64,000 nt of DNA. It comes from Antedon mediterranea. Taxonomy: Eukaryota; Echinodermata; Crinoidea; Comatulida; Antedonidae. Shown here piece by piece: positions 49,201-61,600 of this stretch. Position 1 is the first letter of the stretch. Each line of letters opens with the position of its first letter. The position numbers and the translations under genes were made by a program. The stretch spans positions 498,501-562,500 of the forward strand of contig NC_092676.1 of assembly GCF_964355755.1 (NCBI RefSeq). Reading direction: 5' to 3'. The notes beneath the pieces were generated by a model that saw nothing but the letters and a program-made list of their open reading frames with translations, searched no databases and was not told the origin of the DNA.

Positions 49201-51169
49201 TTATATTTTGTTTTCTTTCAGAATGGAAATCAAATATCGAGTTGGTTGCAAAGCCCATTACTATGGCAAAAATTGTATAAAGCATTGCGTACCGAGGTCA
49301 GATGAACGTGGTCACTACACTTGTAACAAGGTCACCGGTCAAAAGATTTGTGGACAGGGATGGGAAGGGCCAAATTGTGACCATGACTTTAACGAATGTC
49401 TTAGTGAACCGTGTTTAAATAATGGTACGTGTGACCACGGCCGTAATCATTACACATGCGTGTGTCCATACGGCTGGGGTGGACATCAATGTAATCTGCT
49501 AATGGATCCATGTATTAAATCTCCGTGTACAAACAGCCTATCCTGTCACGCTATCAACGAAGGTGCATCATATAAGTGTACGTGCTTACCGGGCTGGGCT
49601 GGTAAGGATTGTGACGTTAAATTACATAGTTGTGCGTCAGCGCCGTGTCAAAACGGAGGACAATGTGCTGAGACTGATAACCACTGGTCGTGTACCTGTA
49701 TTAATGGCTGGTCTGGGAAGACGTGTGGTGGCGCTGCAATTAGGCTACGAGATCAATTGGATGATGAGGTCAGTCAGTGTAAAATGTTAGATTGCCTGTT
49801 TTTTGAGGATTTATTGTTTATTTCAATCATTTCTGTAAGCATTATTAAGTACGGCGGTATTGCTGTGTTACATATGGGCCACCGTACTAATATAATAATA
49901 ATAATAAGATTTTTATAGCGCACATACCACTCCAGAGTGCTCAAGGCGCATATATATTAAGAGGTTCCCACTTCTGTGTTACATATGGGCCACCGTACTA
50001 ATATATTATGAGATTTCCACTTCTGTGTTACATATGGGTCACCGTGCTAATATATTAAGAGGTTCCCACTTCTGTGTTACATATGGAACACCGTACTAAT
50101 ACAATAATAGACTTCCACTTCTGTGTTACATAGTGGGTCACCGTACTAATATATCAAGAGGTTCCCACTACTGTGTTACATATGGGACACTGTACTAATA
50201 ATAGATTTTCTCTTCTGTTTTACATATAGGCCACCGTACTATTATATAAAGAACATACATATTATCACATTATTATCAATAAAAACAAAACAATAATAGT
50301 AATGGTTAGACATGGTTACGTATGTTATATTTTCAGAATTCGGCGAGTGGTCATTGGTGGATTTCCTTGTTATTTGTAGGCATGATCTGTGCTATAGCAG
50401 GCGTTCTTGGATACGTTTACAAGAGGTAAGGATCTGTACTACGTATAATATGGAGTTCACGCTTGTGTATATATATGTACCGTATATTACTTAGTATATT
50501 ACAAAACTCCAGAGTTTGATGTTCGTACCTCTCACACCAAAACACCGGTGTGTCCCCGCAACCCCGCTGTTTTAAACTCCGGAGTTGTTTGATTTTACCT
50601 TCCGTATCAAAACACCAGGGCGGCAACTCCGGAGCGTCTCCGGAGTTTTGCTTTTGGTGTGAAAGGGGTATTTACATTGCCTTCCACTAGTTCACTAGTG
50701 CACACAGTTTAATCGTAGCCCAACCCTCTCAAATTTCAGAAAATATGTCATGACATATGCTTTGTGTTATGTGCAGCACTGTAATTTACCTCCGCCAAGA
50801 AGGTATATGTAGTCGATCGCTTGTGTCTGTTTGTTGGCAGGATTACTCATTACTTTATGTTAACATTTTAGACGAAAGCGGCGAACAACGACCGAGGAGG
50901 ACGAATCGGACCGGGCCACATTTGTGACCGGTACCAGCGAACCTGTAGTCGTGGCATTCCATCGTCGATCCACAGATTCCGATCGCGTATCACAAGGACC
51001 CGCTAAGGTCATCGATGACGGCGAGGAACAAACATTTACGGATCTTAGCTACATGGTTACCATGGAAAAACTGAAGAAAATTACGGATGAGGAGGAAGAA
51101 GGGGACGAAGAGGGTCTGATTGGGGCTATAGGAGGGGTAGAAGTTAATGATATATATGAGGTTGAATAA
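46250..51169 (+). CDS. Short Delta/DSL-type Notch ligand, transmembrane
   Basis: A cell-surface ligand that in this family activates Notch on the neighbouring cell. Exons: 46250-46303, 47065-47234, 48169-48307, 48865-49004, 49222-49768, 50337-50425, 50872-51169; phases agree and give 478 aa. Order: signal peptide (MFYPTFNQIFVLVCLFSQ), a Cys-containing MNNL-type N-terminal region (about 19-165), DSL domain (about 173-217) with YRVGCKAHYYGKNC, a CVPRSDERGHYTC segment and GWEGPNC, then three EGF repeats (about 220-335), a TM helix (SLLFVGMICAIAGVLGYVY), and a cytoplasmic tail that begins RRKRRT and becomes acidic. Vertebrate Delta has eight EGF repeats and Jagged sixteen; three is unusually few. 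The N-terminal region is diverged, so I give no specific symbol. The start is chosen by the hydrophobic leader; upstream codons are in frame but not leader-like. Confidence 0.85.
47437..47618. mobile_element. Foldback element family F, full copy 1
   Basis: From AAGCGTGGTTCCCACTAGCG through ACGCAACACAAGGACGTAAC to CCTTGCGTTACGTTCTAGTG and GGAACCAAGCTTT. The two ends are inverted repeats of about 45 bp, rich in ACGCAA. The middle carries AATCACAAGCG/CGCTTGTGATT as an inner inverted pair. It lies in the intron after Notch-ligand exon 2. Confidence 0.8.
49064..49120. repeat. 18-bp CG-rich tandem repeat
   Basis: CGTCGTGCGCAAGATCTG occurs about two and a half times in the short intron between Notch-ligand exons 4 and 5. 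It keeps a false frame open across the intron. Confidence 0.75.
49861..50250. repeat. 50-bp diverged minisatellite interrupted by an AAT-tailed insertion
   Basis: Six to seven copies of CTGTGTTACATATGGGCCAC plus CGTACTAATATATT and AAGAGGTTCCCACTT. In the first copy a 60-base segment (49892-49953) intervenes: AAT triplets, TTTTTATAGCGCACATACCA and CTCCAGAGTGCTCAAGGCGC. It is the second copy of the motif at 26374. The array is in the Notch-ligand intron before the TM exon. Confidence 0.8.
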
Positions 51170-51358
51170 GCTGTCTATATTTCAAAATAATATTAACACG
51201 TGATATGGACCATAGAATACAAATACATAATAATATTATTACAAATTATAATGTGACAGTTCACATTTGTTTACTCCACTGAAGTCCCCGGATCAGCACA
51301 GGTTTGTTGTTCCCTGGGCATGTTACCAATAATATATAAAATCAATATACTTTTTTAG

Positions 51359-51512
51359 CAACAAGAAGAGGAATGCACGACGCGCTACGTCTCCGTCCGT
51401 CTCTCGTCCTGAAATCGACAAGTCACGTGATCCACAGACGAAGCAACAGGTTTGCCTACGTCACTGGGTCTATGGCTGTCCATGTTTCTTGCCCGCTGTG
51501 AGTGGATTTTAA
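51359..51512 (+). CDS. Possible alternative terminal exon of the Notch ligand
   Basis: A good acceptor (ATACTTTTTTAG) ends at 51358. Joined to the TM exon at 50425 in place of the 50872 exon, it reads in phase for 50 codons to a TAA at 51510-51512. It gives a basic tail SNKKRNARRATSPSVSRPEI followed by DKSRDPQTKQQ and a Cys-rich end. AATAAA at 51525-51530 follows the stop directly, as expected for a 3'-terminal exon. No transcript evidence. Confidence 0.5.
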
Positions 51513-52491
51513 CGACTTTGAATTAATAAAAGAACCTTCTGGAATATATTTAATGGAGTATAGAAGGTGAAATTAAGTAAAATACACAGCCATAATGGCT
51601 CTGGTATAGTAAAGAGCCATATTGGTATAGTAGATAAAGAGCGCCCTCTTTATCGTCACACAATTCTGGTTGTATTTTTGACAATACTGTACGTTACAGC
51701 AGGGAGTTTTACAACTCCCTGGTTACAGAGAACAAAGTTTCTTTCTTTATATTTAAGACTCGCCTATCTTGACTCTTTTGTATAAATAATACACAATCGT
51801 TGCGACAGACACATGTATGTGGTATTTTGTTGTGTGCGAGTAAACAGCATGTTTTTGATGATGACACAATGATATTATTCATTATCGATTAAGCGCGCCC
51901 TCTATATCGTCACACAATTTCGGTTCCGAGTGATAACTAGGATGTTTATAATACTGGTTCCAAATTATTTATATTAATAATAATATTTATAACGGCGCTC
52001 AAATGATATCGCTTTGATAGTTTAAGTACAGTCTTAAATAAACTCAGAATAACATAGATAATGTAGACGTTTAATGTTACAACACATAAATATTACATAC
52101 AAACATGCATTCTATTTGATATTATAGTCTAGTACATTGTGAACCTTTTATTAAATATAGGCTAGAAAATTATGAATCAAATTATACAGTTTATATAATG
52201 CCATGAGGAATGGAGGTTCGAATTTTATTTGTTAAAACACATTAATCGGACAACAGCGATACATAAACATGGTAGGGAAGTATAATGTTGTTTTTAACAT
52301 ACTTTGATGTTCTGCTAAAGTACCGACTATGCGATAGACCAAACCATATATTTAGTAATATCAGTTTTAAAGTATGCTTAGTAATTTTCTACATTTCTTT
52401 TACCTTTCGTCTCTCTCTTAAACCTGATAACCCAACAATAATGTATGTGTAGGCGATACGCTACCAGAAGAAGATACAGATATTTTAAACA
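51513..52491. other. Gap between the convergent Notch-ligand and Rab genes
   Basis: Non-coding as far as I can see. On the minus strand AATAAA signals at 52224-52229 and 52147-52152 could end the Rab transcript. The + strand signal at 51525-51530 could end the Notch-ligand transcript. Confidence 0.5.
51525..51530 (+). terminator. Polyadenylation signal AATAAA of the Notch ligand
   Basis: Canonical hexamer 12 bases after the stop of the alternative terminal exon and about 355 bases after the stop of the main one. Confidence 0.45.
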
Positions 52492-52624
52492 TTAATTGAC
52501 ACCTCTACTCCATAATGGACTATTCCGCGAACCCTCAGTCACGAGGGACGGTACCGATCCTCCACCACCATCATCATTTGTTTTCGTAGCGTTGAAAGGA
52601 ATGCCCGTTTCAACGTAGGTAGCA
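52492..52624 (-). CDS. Putative last exon of the Rab gene
   Basis: On the minus strand GGAATCCTTAG precedes the exon, which joins the G5-motif exon (ending 54746) in phase and runs 43 codons to TAA. It encodes [19 protein letters not shown], then a Gly run and a Ser-rich end (...LWSRGVN). It lacks the C-terminal cysteines that large Rabs use for prenylation. Either this protein is not prenylated, or the true last exon is elsewhere in the 2.1-kb interval. Confidence 0.45.
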
Positions 52625-55600
52625 CTAAGGATTCCAATGATGTGATAAATGACCGGTTTGACTTAGATCAATGCAATCTCTTGAAGCTAGGTAAACATTG
52701 TTGTTGTTTTTTTTGCATCGTTCCAGTAGACGTTATTTTGGCGTTGCCGAATATCTGGCAGGCTGTGTTCATTTGAAATACGTTTACCTTAACTAAAGTC
52801 ATACAATGTTTTACTCCTTGGTCATACCGCGACCGATGGAAGTTGAACGTTATCTCGGAATATTGTTATTCTTCCCCCGTACTACTTTTCTCTCATATTC
52901 TGCTTGTCATGACGGACAGCGATATGCTCTTGCTACTAAGTACCTACAGTAGATCTAATGGCCATAGCGTATAGGAAAACTATATTTAAACCCGTATTAA
53001 TGACGGCAGCTCGTTGTGTTAAATACTAAACGATGCTAAATCATCAACATAGTTATTTCCCAGCTGAGCTTTATCTTACTCTGTCTTATACAAGAATAAA
53101 AGAGAGGGTCATTCCTACCCACTGACCCGGAAAAAGTTGGTGTCTTCATTAAACACACTCTTAATAAATACTTGTATTGCACAATCCACTCTTAATTAAA
53201 AACCTTTACATTGTTATGTTTACGTATTCATTCCAATAAACTATACTCATCTGCATATTGTAATGCTTTAAGTTTAGCTTCTTCATCACGAATATATTGC
53301 CGTCCAATAAATATTAAAAGCTCATAATGAATAGGAATAATTAAGAATCAGTTTAAAAGCGAATATCTGTAATAGATCACATTTAGATTACTTATTTTAC
53401 TTGATTTCAAGGTTTTTTTATATTTCTATTAAGTTTTCTAAATAGTTTTTGTTCTTGTAAACTAATATTTATACTATCAAAACAAGTAGTCCTGAATGGA
53501 CATCATTCGACTGGTAAGATGACGTCATTTTAATCGTCGACACAACCAATGTCGACGCATTTGCACCGTTTTATTGTGGGAAACAATGACACCAAATTTT
53601 ATTTGTGGCATTCTTAATTGAAATCTTCTTGAAAGCTTAAAATGTTTACGCCACTTTAATTACGTATGTCGAAATGGTTTTTTTACAATTTATTACAATA
53701 TGATTTATCACAAAAATGTACCTCTTCAGTTTAAGTTGACTTGACATGACCAATAGGTTACAATAAAAACACCTTACGTTTGTTTGACTATGATAACGAC
53801 CAGTTTCCGTCAAGCTGATTTCGTGTAGGCCAATAACGTTCGGTCTCATTATCGAGAGCGTGTGTCGTAATATTTAAGACCAGAAAATCGCATTAAAATT
53901 GACATAACTGCAAAGTTAACGCTGTTGTGCTCTCATCGCCCAAAAGTTCAGTTCAGTTCACTTCGGGTTCACAGAACCCAAGCAAATATAATTTCCGAAA
54001 AAACACGTTTAGAATTGAAAACATGGAAAACGTCAAAATTTAGTGTTGGTTATGATGTAATTTTGTTAGGTGATGATTGGATATGTCGATGTAAAAGTGT
54101 AAGAGGGTGATAATGACGTCATGCTCGTTTGTCTATATTATTTTCGTAGACAGGCTCATGAATTATTCATTATTAGTCATCTACCTCATTGAATATGCAT
54201 GACGCGTGAATTGCCAATCTCGTACAATTCTGTTGTAATATACTCGTTCCACATCAATCGGTTGTAATTGATATACGTTACATTTGCGTAGGCTAACCGT
54301 AAGGTGATCAGTTCTTGCAACATCTTGACTTCTTTATGTACGGTAGTTCTTGATTCAAGTCCACTACTGACGTGTATACACGACTCACATTATCATCTTC
54401 TCGTCGTTGAATCTCCCTGAAATGTATTATGTATCAAGCCATGCTTAAAAGCTAGTACAGTTTAGACATTAATGACGTCATTTCCAGACGGTTCTTTACG
54501 TCATTAATACATTATTTAATTCGTCTGAGTGAACTAAGTATGTTCATGTATAATGTTTATCATATCATGTTGATCATTATCATGTTTATCATATCATGTT
54601 AATCATTATCATTTTCAAACCTATCATTATGATTATTGTCTCCTAATCTTTGTCATTAAAATCATAATCATGATCAATAATATCATAACCATTCTTATTA
54701 AAATGATATTAATAATAAATAAGGAGTTATAAATGGGTGATTTACCTTGCAAGTTTACCAAACGCCTCAAATATATTACTGCCTGTTTTAGCACTCGCCT
54801 CAATAAACAACGCATCATTTTCCTGCATACATAATAATATACAATTAATATATTTAGGGGACATATTTGACTAACTAGTGAAAATATAAACCACTGATTC
54901 ATTGTAATAAAAATGCGATAGCAATATCACAAAACATGTATTTATATAATGGTTATAAAATAATAAAAATGCTATCGGATTGAATGAATCCTAGTATGTC
55001 ACCAAATGTGATCACATGTCACCAGAAAAAATGTATTATATATTAATTTCAGTTGATTGAGTTTGTGATTGGGATGTGAGAAAGGAGATTCTTGGAACAT
55101 GAATGATAATCCAATAGAATCCCACGCTTAGAGTTTGTGATTGGGATGTGAGAAAGGAGATGTCTTGGAACATGAATGATAATCCAATAGAATCCCACGC
55201 TTAGAGTTTGTGATTGGGATGTGAGAAAGGAGATGTCTTGGAACATGAATGATAATGCAATAGAATCCCACGCTTAGTGTTTGTGATTGGGATGTGAGAA
55301 AGGAGATGTCTTGGAACATGAATGATAATGCAATAGAATCCCACGCTTAGTGTTTGTGATTGGGATGTGAGAAAGGAGATGTCTTGGAACATGAATGATA
55401 ATGCAATAGAATCCCACGCTTAGAGTTTGTGATTGGGATGTGAGAAAGGAGATGTCTTGGAACATGAATGATAATGCAATAGAATCCCACGCTTTGAGTT
55501 TGTGATTGGGATGTGAGAAAGGAGATTTCTTGGAACATGAATGATAATGCAATAGAATCCCACGCTTAGAGTTTGTGATTGGGATGTGAGAAAGGAGATG

Positions 55601-58600
55601 TCTTGGAACATGAATGATAATGCAATAGAATCCCACGCTTAGAGTTTGTGATTGGGATGTGAGAAAGGAGATGTCTTGGAACATGAATGATAATGCAATA
55701 GAATCCCACGCTTAGTGTTTGTGATTGGGATGTGAGAAAGGAGATGTCTTGGAACATGAATGATAATGCAATAGAATCCCACGCTTAGTGTTTGTGATTG
55801 GGATGTGAGAAAGGAGATGTCTTGGAACATGAATGATAATGCAATAGAATCCCACGCTTAGTGTTTGTGATTGGGATGTGAGAAAGGAGATGTCTTGGAA
55901 CATGAATGATAATGCAATAGAATCCCACGCTTAGTGTTTGTGATTGGGATGTGAGAAAGGAGATGTCTTGGAACATGAATGATAATGCAATAGAATCCCA
56001 CGCTTAGTGTTTGTGATTGGGATGTGAGAAAGGAGATGTCTTGGAACATGAATGATAATGCAATAGAATCCCACGCTTTGAGTTTGTGATTGGGATGTGA
56101 GAAAGGAGATGTCTTGGAACATGAATGATAATGCAATAGAATCCCACGCTTAGTGTTTGTGATTGGGATGTGAGAAAGGAGATGTCTTGGAACATGAATG
56201 ATAATGCAATAGAATCCCACGCTTAGTGTTTGTGATTGGGATGTGAGAAAGGAGATGTCTTGGAACATGAATGATAATCCAATAGAATCCCACGCTTAGA
56301 GTTTGTGATTGGGATGTGAGAAAGGAGATGTCTTGGAATATGAATGATAATGCAATAGAATCCCACGCTTAGAGTTTGTGATTGGGATGTGAGAAAGGAG
56401 ATGTCTTGGAATATGAATGATAATGCAATAGAATCCCACGCTTTGAGTTTGTGATTGGGATGTGAGAAAGGAGATGTCTTGGAACATGAATGATAATGCA
56501 ATAGAATCCCACGCTTAGAGTTTGTGATTGGGATGTGAGAAAGGAGATGTCTTGGAACATGAATGATAATGCAATAGAATCCCACGCTTAGTGTTTGTGA
56601 TTGGGATGTGAGAAAGGAGATGTCTTGGAACATGAATGATAATGCAATAGAATCCCACGCTTAGTGTTTGTGATTGGGATGTGAGAAAGGAGATGTCTTG
56701 GAACATGAATGATAATGCAATAGAATCCCACGCTTTGAGTTTGTGATTGGGATGTGAGAAAGGAGATGTCTTGGAATATGAATGATAATGCAATAGAATC
56801 CCACGCTTTTAAATTAAAGCGTTTTTTATGCCCACGGTTAAAGATTCCTGTTATATTGGCATTCGTGGTGAAATCAACTGAATATCGAATATTCACAAAA
56901 TAATGATAAAATATAGTATATTTTTATTAAGATACAGTCGAGCTCTCCCAAAGCCTCTTTTTTTTTTCAAAAAATACCGAAGTGAAATATTTCTACTTTG
57001 TAAGTTTTTTTACAGTCAAGTTTCACATTAAGAGGAAATGTTTTTTAACGACTGCATGGATGTGAATTGTGAACTCGTTTTGAATGTCGGTGGATAAAAA
57101 AAGACCAGGAAAAATATTCAAAAAAGCTTTTAATGCCTAGTGCTTTAATGTTAATTCAAATATAAGTAATAATGTATTCAAGCTGACATTCTTCCCCGAA
57201 GTCCTAGCACAATCGGCGGAACATAATCCATCATCACACTGCTGTTTCGATGCCGTTAATGTGTGTGTATAATTTGCATAAAGGGACAGCGTCTAAATTT
57301 CGTTTTTGTCGATAATGATTTATATTGTTCTTGCGTAACTGAAAATGCTACGTTAAGATCTGTTTCCTATAAAATATGGACAGTACATGTAGGAGTGATC
57401 TCGGGTGACACGCCCAGTAAAGCTTGGTTCCCACTAGCGACGCAACGTAACGCAATCTACGCAACATAAGCAAATGCCCTTCTAATAATTGTGTTTTCCC
57501 CCGCCTGCGTGAAATAAAACCTGCGATTTTTGCAGCACTATTGCGTCGACGCTTTAGGTAACCTAAAATATTCGGAGTTCTTACCTCTGCCATTTTAATA
57601 GCAACTTCAGTTTCCACGTCACGGAAGTTGGATGCTAAATCGTCTTTATTACCAACTATCATGAGTATGGCGTTCTCGTCAACCTCCTGTGTGGAAAACG
57701 GTGAAAAAGAGTAGATAATATAACAAATAATGATATATAATACAACGTCGCGTTCTCGGTAACATTGTGCTGAGGGCCTCATCCGTCAGCTTCGGCTGTT
57801 TCGAGTCACCTCATTAAACAAAGTTTAATCAAAATAAATAGTGGACGATGAGGAAGAAATCAATGTAGATAAAAAGGATGTATAAACTATTAGCAGAGAG
57901 TTTTATGTACTTTCATACTATCATAGATAACATACAGGTGGTATACCCAACACAAACACATTAGTCTTGATTTATTTACAGCTATTAAAGAGGGTTCACG
58001 TTTATGGCTGCTGGCACTGAATTGCACAGTATGTTACCCATCGTCTCTGCGTCCTAGTACCACAATGGTTCCCACTTCTCACGCAACGCAATGACGTAGG
58101 CACAACTAAAGTTAGTTGACCAATCACATTTATGCGAGAGATCAGATGATCAATCGCGTGTCGTGATTGGCGCGTGCTTAAGTCATTGTGCTGCGTCCAA
58201 GTGCAAACAAAGAGTTTGTGGTTCCCACTAGGACGCAACGAAGCGACGTATTGACGCAAAGTTCTGTATTGCGTAATCACAAGTGGGAACCGACGACGCA
58301 ATAATGCTGCAAACATCGCAGGTTTGATTTCATGCAGGCGGGGGCAAACACAATGATTGGAAGGGCATTTTCTTACGTTGCGTCGCTAGTGGGAACCACG
58401 CTCAAGTTGCAAACGTAGCTTACCCGTATGTGCGCAATCCATCCCTTCACGTTCATGAATGACTTGATACAAGCAATGTCGTACAGAAGAAGAACGCCAT
58501 CTGCCTTGCGGAAGTAAGCGTGTGGTATACTACGAAACCTACAACATAAAAATAACTATTTGAATGGGTAGAAGTCGATGTGACGCGTGCGTCCAAACGA

Positions 58601-61600
58601 TGATAATAATATATTACGATTTTTTCACGAGCGCGTACAATTAACGAACGTATGTACTGTTGAAGTTAGAAATCAGAAAAGTTTAACCAAATCTGACCAT
58701 TAATTCAGAAATTTGCTGAAATTGAATGAACTGCGTATTGATGCTATTTATCTATTGCTTGTACGTGTTTTGTCAAGTTTTAAATTTAGCTCACGTAATA
58801 TTGTGAAACTTTAGTTAAATCAATCACTCTTAATGTGTAAGCGATAACAAGCTTAATTTCATTCTGCTATTTCAAGATAGACTCGGGCGTTTGAACATAA
58901 AATTACTCGTACTTTTCTCTTCCCTTAAGAGAAAACATTTCTACCCAAGGAAATCATTGAACATTAAATAAATCAATGTTTGATTATACCGCATGTCTAA
59001 ACTAAACTAATAATCAACGGTTAATAATAACTGTTGCACAGATATTTTAAAGAAATCAGGAGGTGTTTTTGTAAAGAATGTGTAGAGTATGTTGTTTTAA
59101 GCGTGTCGTCGTCCAATCAAAATGCGATTAATAATTATTCGTAGCGAATACTTAGCTCTGATTGGCTCCGCAATTTTCACGTCACAACAAGTAGATCAAA
59201 ATATATACATGCGCATTAGTCAAGGCGTTCGTTTGTGGAAAACAGGTTTAAAACTACACGGACGATTTAAATGTTTATTTGAATAGACTGATGTGAATGG
59301 ATAATTATTGTAGTTTTTAGATTACATTGAAAAACATTTTGTATTACTGCTGTACAAGTTTACCTTTAAAAGGTTGTACTTTATTTGATATCATATTTTC
59401 AAGTGTTAAAACGTTCCTTTAATAAACAGTGGAAATAGGCCTAGGTCAATTTACAGTGGAAATAGGCCTAGGTCAATTTCTGCAAATGGAATTACTAATA
59501 CAAATAGGTCGTATTAATCAATATGCTTATTTTACACAGATTATTAAGAATGAAACACGTCGCGTATTTTACACCTAAATACAAACTTGATGTAATTGTA
59601 TGTAAGTGAAAATCGATCGATATCACTTTGTGGTGAATAACTATAGGCCTATATCTTAAGGCTGTAACTAATATTCAACATCTATGTAAGTAGACAATGA
59701 AACACGACAAAAGGTGTTCTATCCAAAATAGTGTTCCCTCCCATGAGTGTTTTACAATGGTGGAACTATCGGGTATATTGCTTATTGTTCCAGATTTAAA
59801 CAATTTCATCGGCAGCCAAACACTTTACATTAATTAATCAAACACCCACTCGAACTAGGCACAATAAAACATCGACACATTTGAAGCGATGAATGTTCGG
59901 TTGTTTATTTATAAATTGTTTTATTTATAAGAGAGTATACAGTGTTGTAATCCTATTTGAAGTGTCCATCGCGCGACGATAAAAAGAAGACGCAATAAAA
60001 ACCATAATCTGACGACCCATACCTTTCTTGGCCAGCCGTATCCCATATCTGCAACGAAACAACCGTATTGTCCAACACTAAAGACTTCATGTGGTACCCA
60101 ATTTCTAGAAGAAATACGAAGTAAACAAAATTACAAAGTAAACAAATACATCAAGTTGTAAATTATATCATGGATTATTGAATAGTATGTATCTATAATC
60201 TTCCTATTCCTCGTCCCATATTTTAGTTGAATAAATTGAGGCAAACGTTAACATTTAAAAAACATTTTAAGTAGTGGTATTTCATAACTTTTGTATTATA
60301 TTTTGATGTTTCTATTTCAGCATTCTACCGATCAACAGAATCTGATCTAAGCTTTCTCACAATGCTTTGAGACAACGGTCGTGCTGTTTGACCATAGGAT
60401 GTTCTGGTAAATGATTAATTGTGTTATACTGACCGATAATTATTCAATTCAAAGTTTAAGTAAACTTTCTTACCAATGGTAACTTGAGTATTAGGTGTAA
60501 AAGTGTTGTGACAGAATCGTTGAAGAAAACTAGACTTGCCCACACCAGAATCTCCGCACGTCACAATCTTAAAACATCGATCTGGTGTCCTCAATTGTAG
60601 AAACTTTGAAAGACAAAATATAGACTACATTTAGTTGATACATAAGGCCTACAACATGTTAAAATAATTATACAGTTTTATCAATTTAAAGCGACAGTCT
60701 GAAGTGTGATGTGCTCTATTATGGTAGTGATGACATCATCCTGTCCATATATGGGCACATCAAATTTTGTTTTCACATAAAGTTTGATAATGTAGACAGA
60801 GCTTAAGCAATATTTCATATTATAATATACATCTTGCTGACTTTTTCTTGTAGCAACTTTAAGCTATATTTTCCGACCATAAATTTGCCGTAATGCAAGA
60901 AATAATTCATAAATGATATATTTTCTTTTGCGAGTTTTTTCATAACACATTTCCAAAGTGAAAAGTATTACAACACAATGAAAAAAAAATGCGTATACTG
61001 TTAATTATTTAAATACGTTTATAGACATTTGTGACGCATCTACGTCTGTGGGTGCTCGCTTTTCAACTCAACGTTCAACCGTGAAGTACGTATAATACGT
61101 ATAACTTGCGCTCCTCAATTGTTATATCACGCCTTTTACCGTCCAAATTTCATATATACAGTAATACATTAAATATTTATCATTCTGAAATATTATATCC
61201 ACAACGTGCACGACATTTGGCGACCTTCATTAAGACATCGAAGATTGGAATGATTTTGGATGATATCGCTTCAAGGGTATTCAATTTCATGAATATTTAT
61301 CAAATATTTCAAAATGAACAAAATCAAGAATATTTCAGATAAAATATGAAACAGAAATATGAAATAAGATATTTGATTAAAAGTTACTCAACTAGTATAG
61401 GAATCTTAAACTCTATCCTACAACAATGTACATTCACTAAAAATGATTATACTATGATCTCGCTATGGTGCATTTCTCGCACATGTATGAACCAGTCCCT
61501 GTATGCCAATGTCTTTAAAATGTTAAAATAACTAAGTAAGATGAACTTAGTACTAAACTAACCTGTAACTGTTGATCACATTCACAGTCACTAAAACTGC

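Noticed and set aside
48938-49221. N-terminal extension of the 326-codon frame through the intron before the DSL exon
   Set aside because: A GTAAGTATG donor after 49004 and a TTTTCTTTCAG acceptor at 49221 remove this part. The intervening translation is low-complexity from an 18-bp repeat, and the splice keeps the phase.
55049-56896. Ladder of 63- to 136-codon minus-strand ORFs
   Set aside because: They are frame rotations through the 73-bp minisatellite in a Rab intron, not a gene family.
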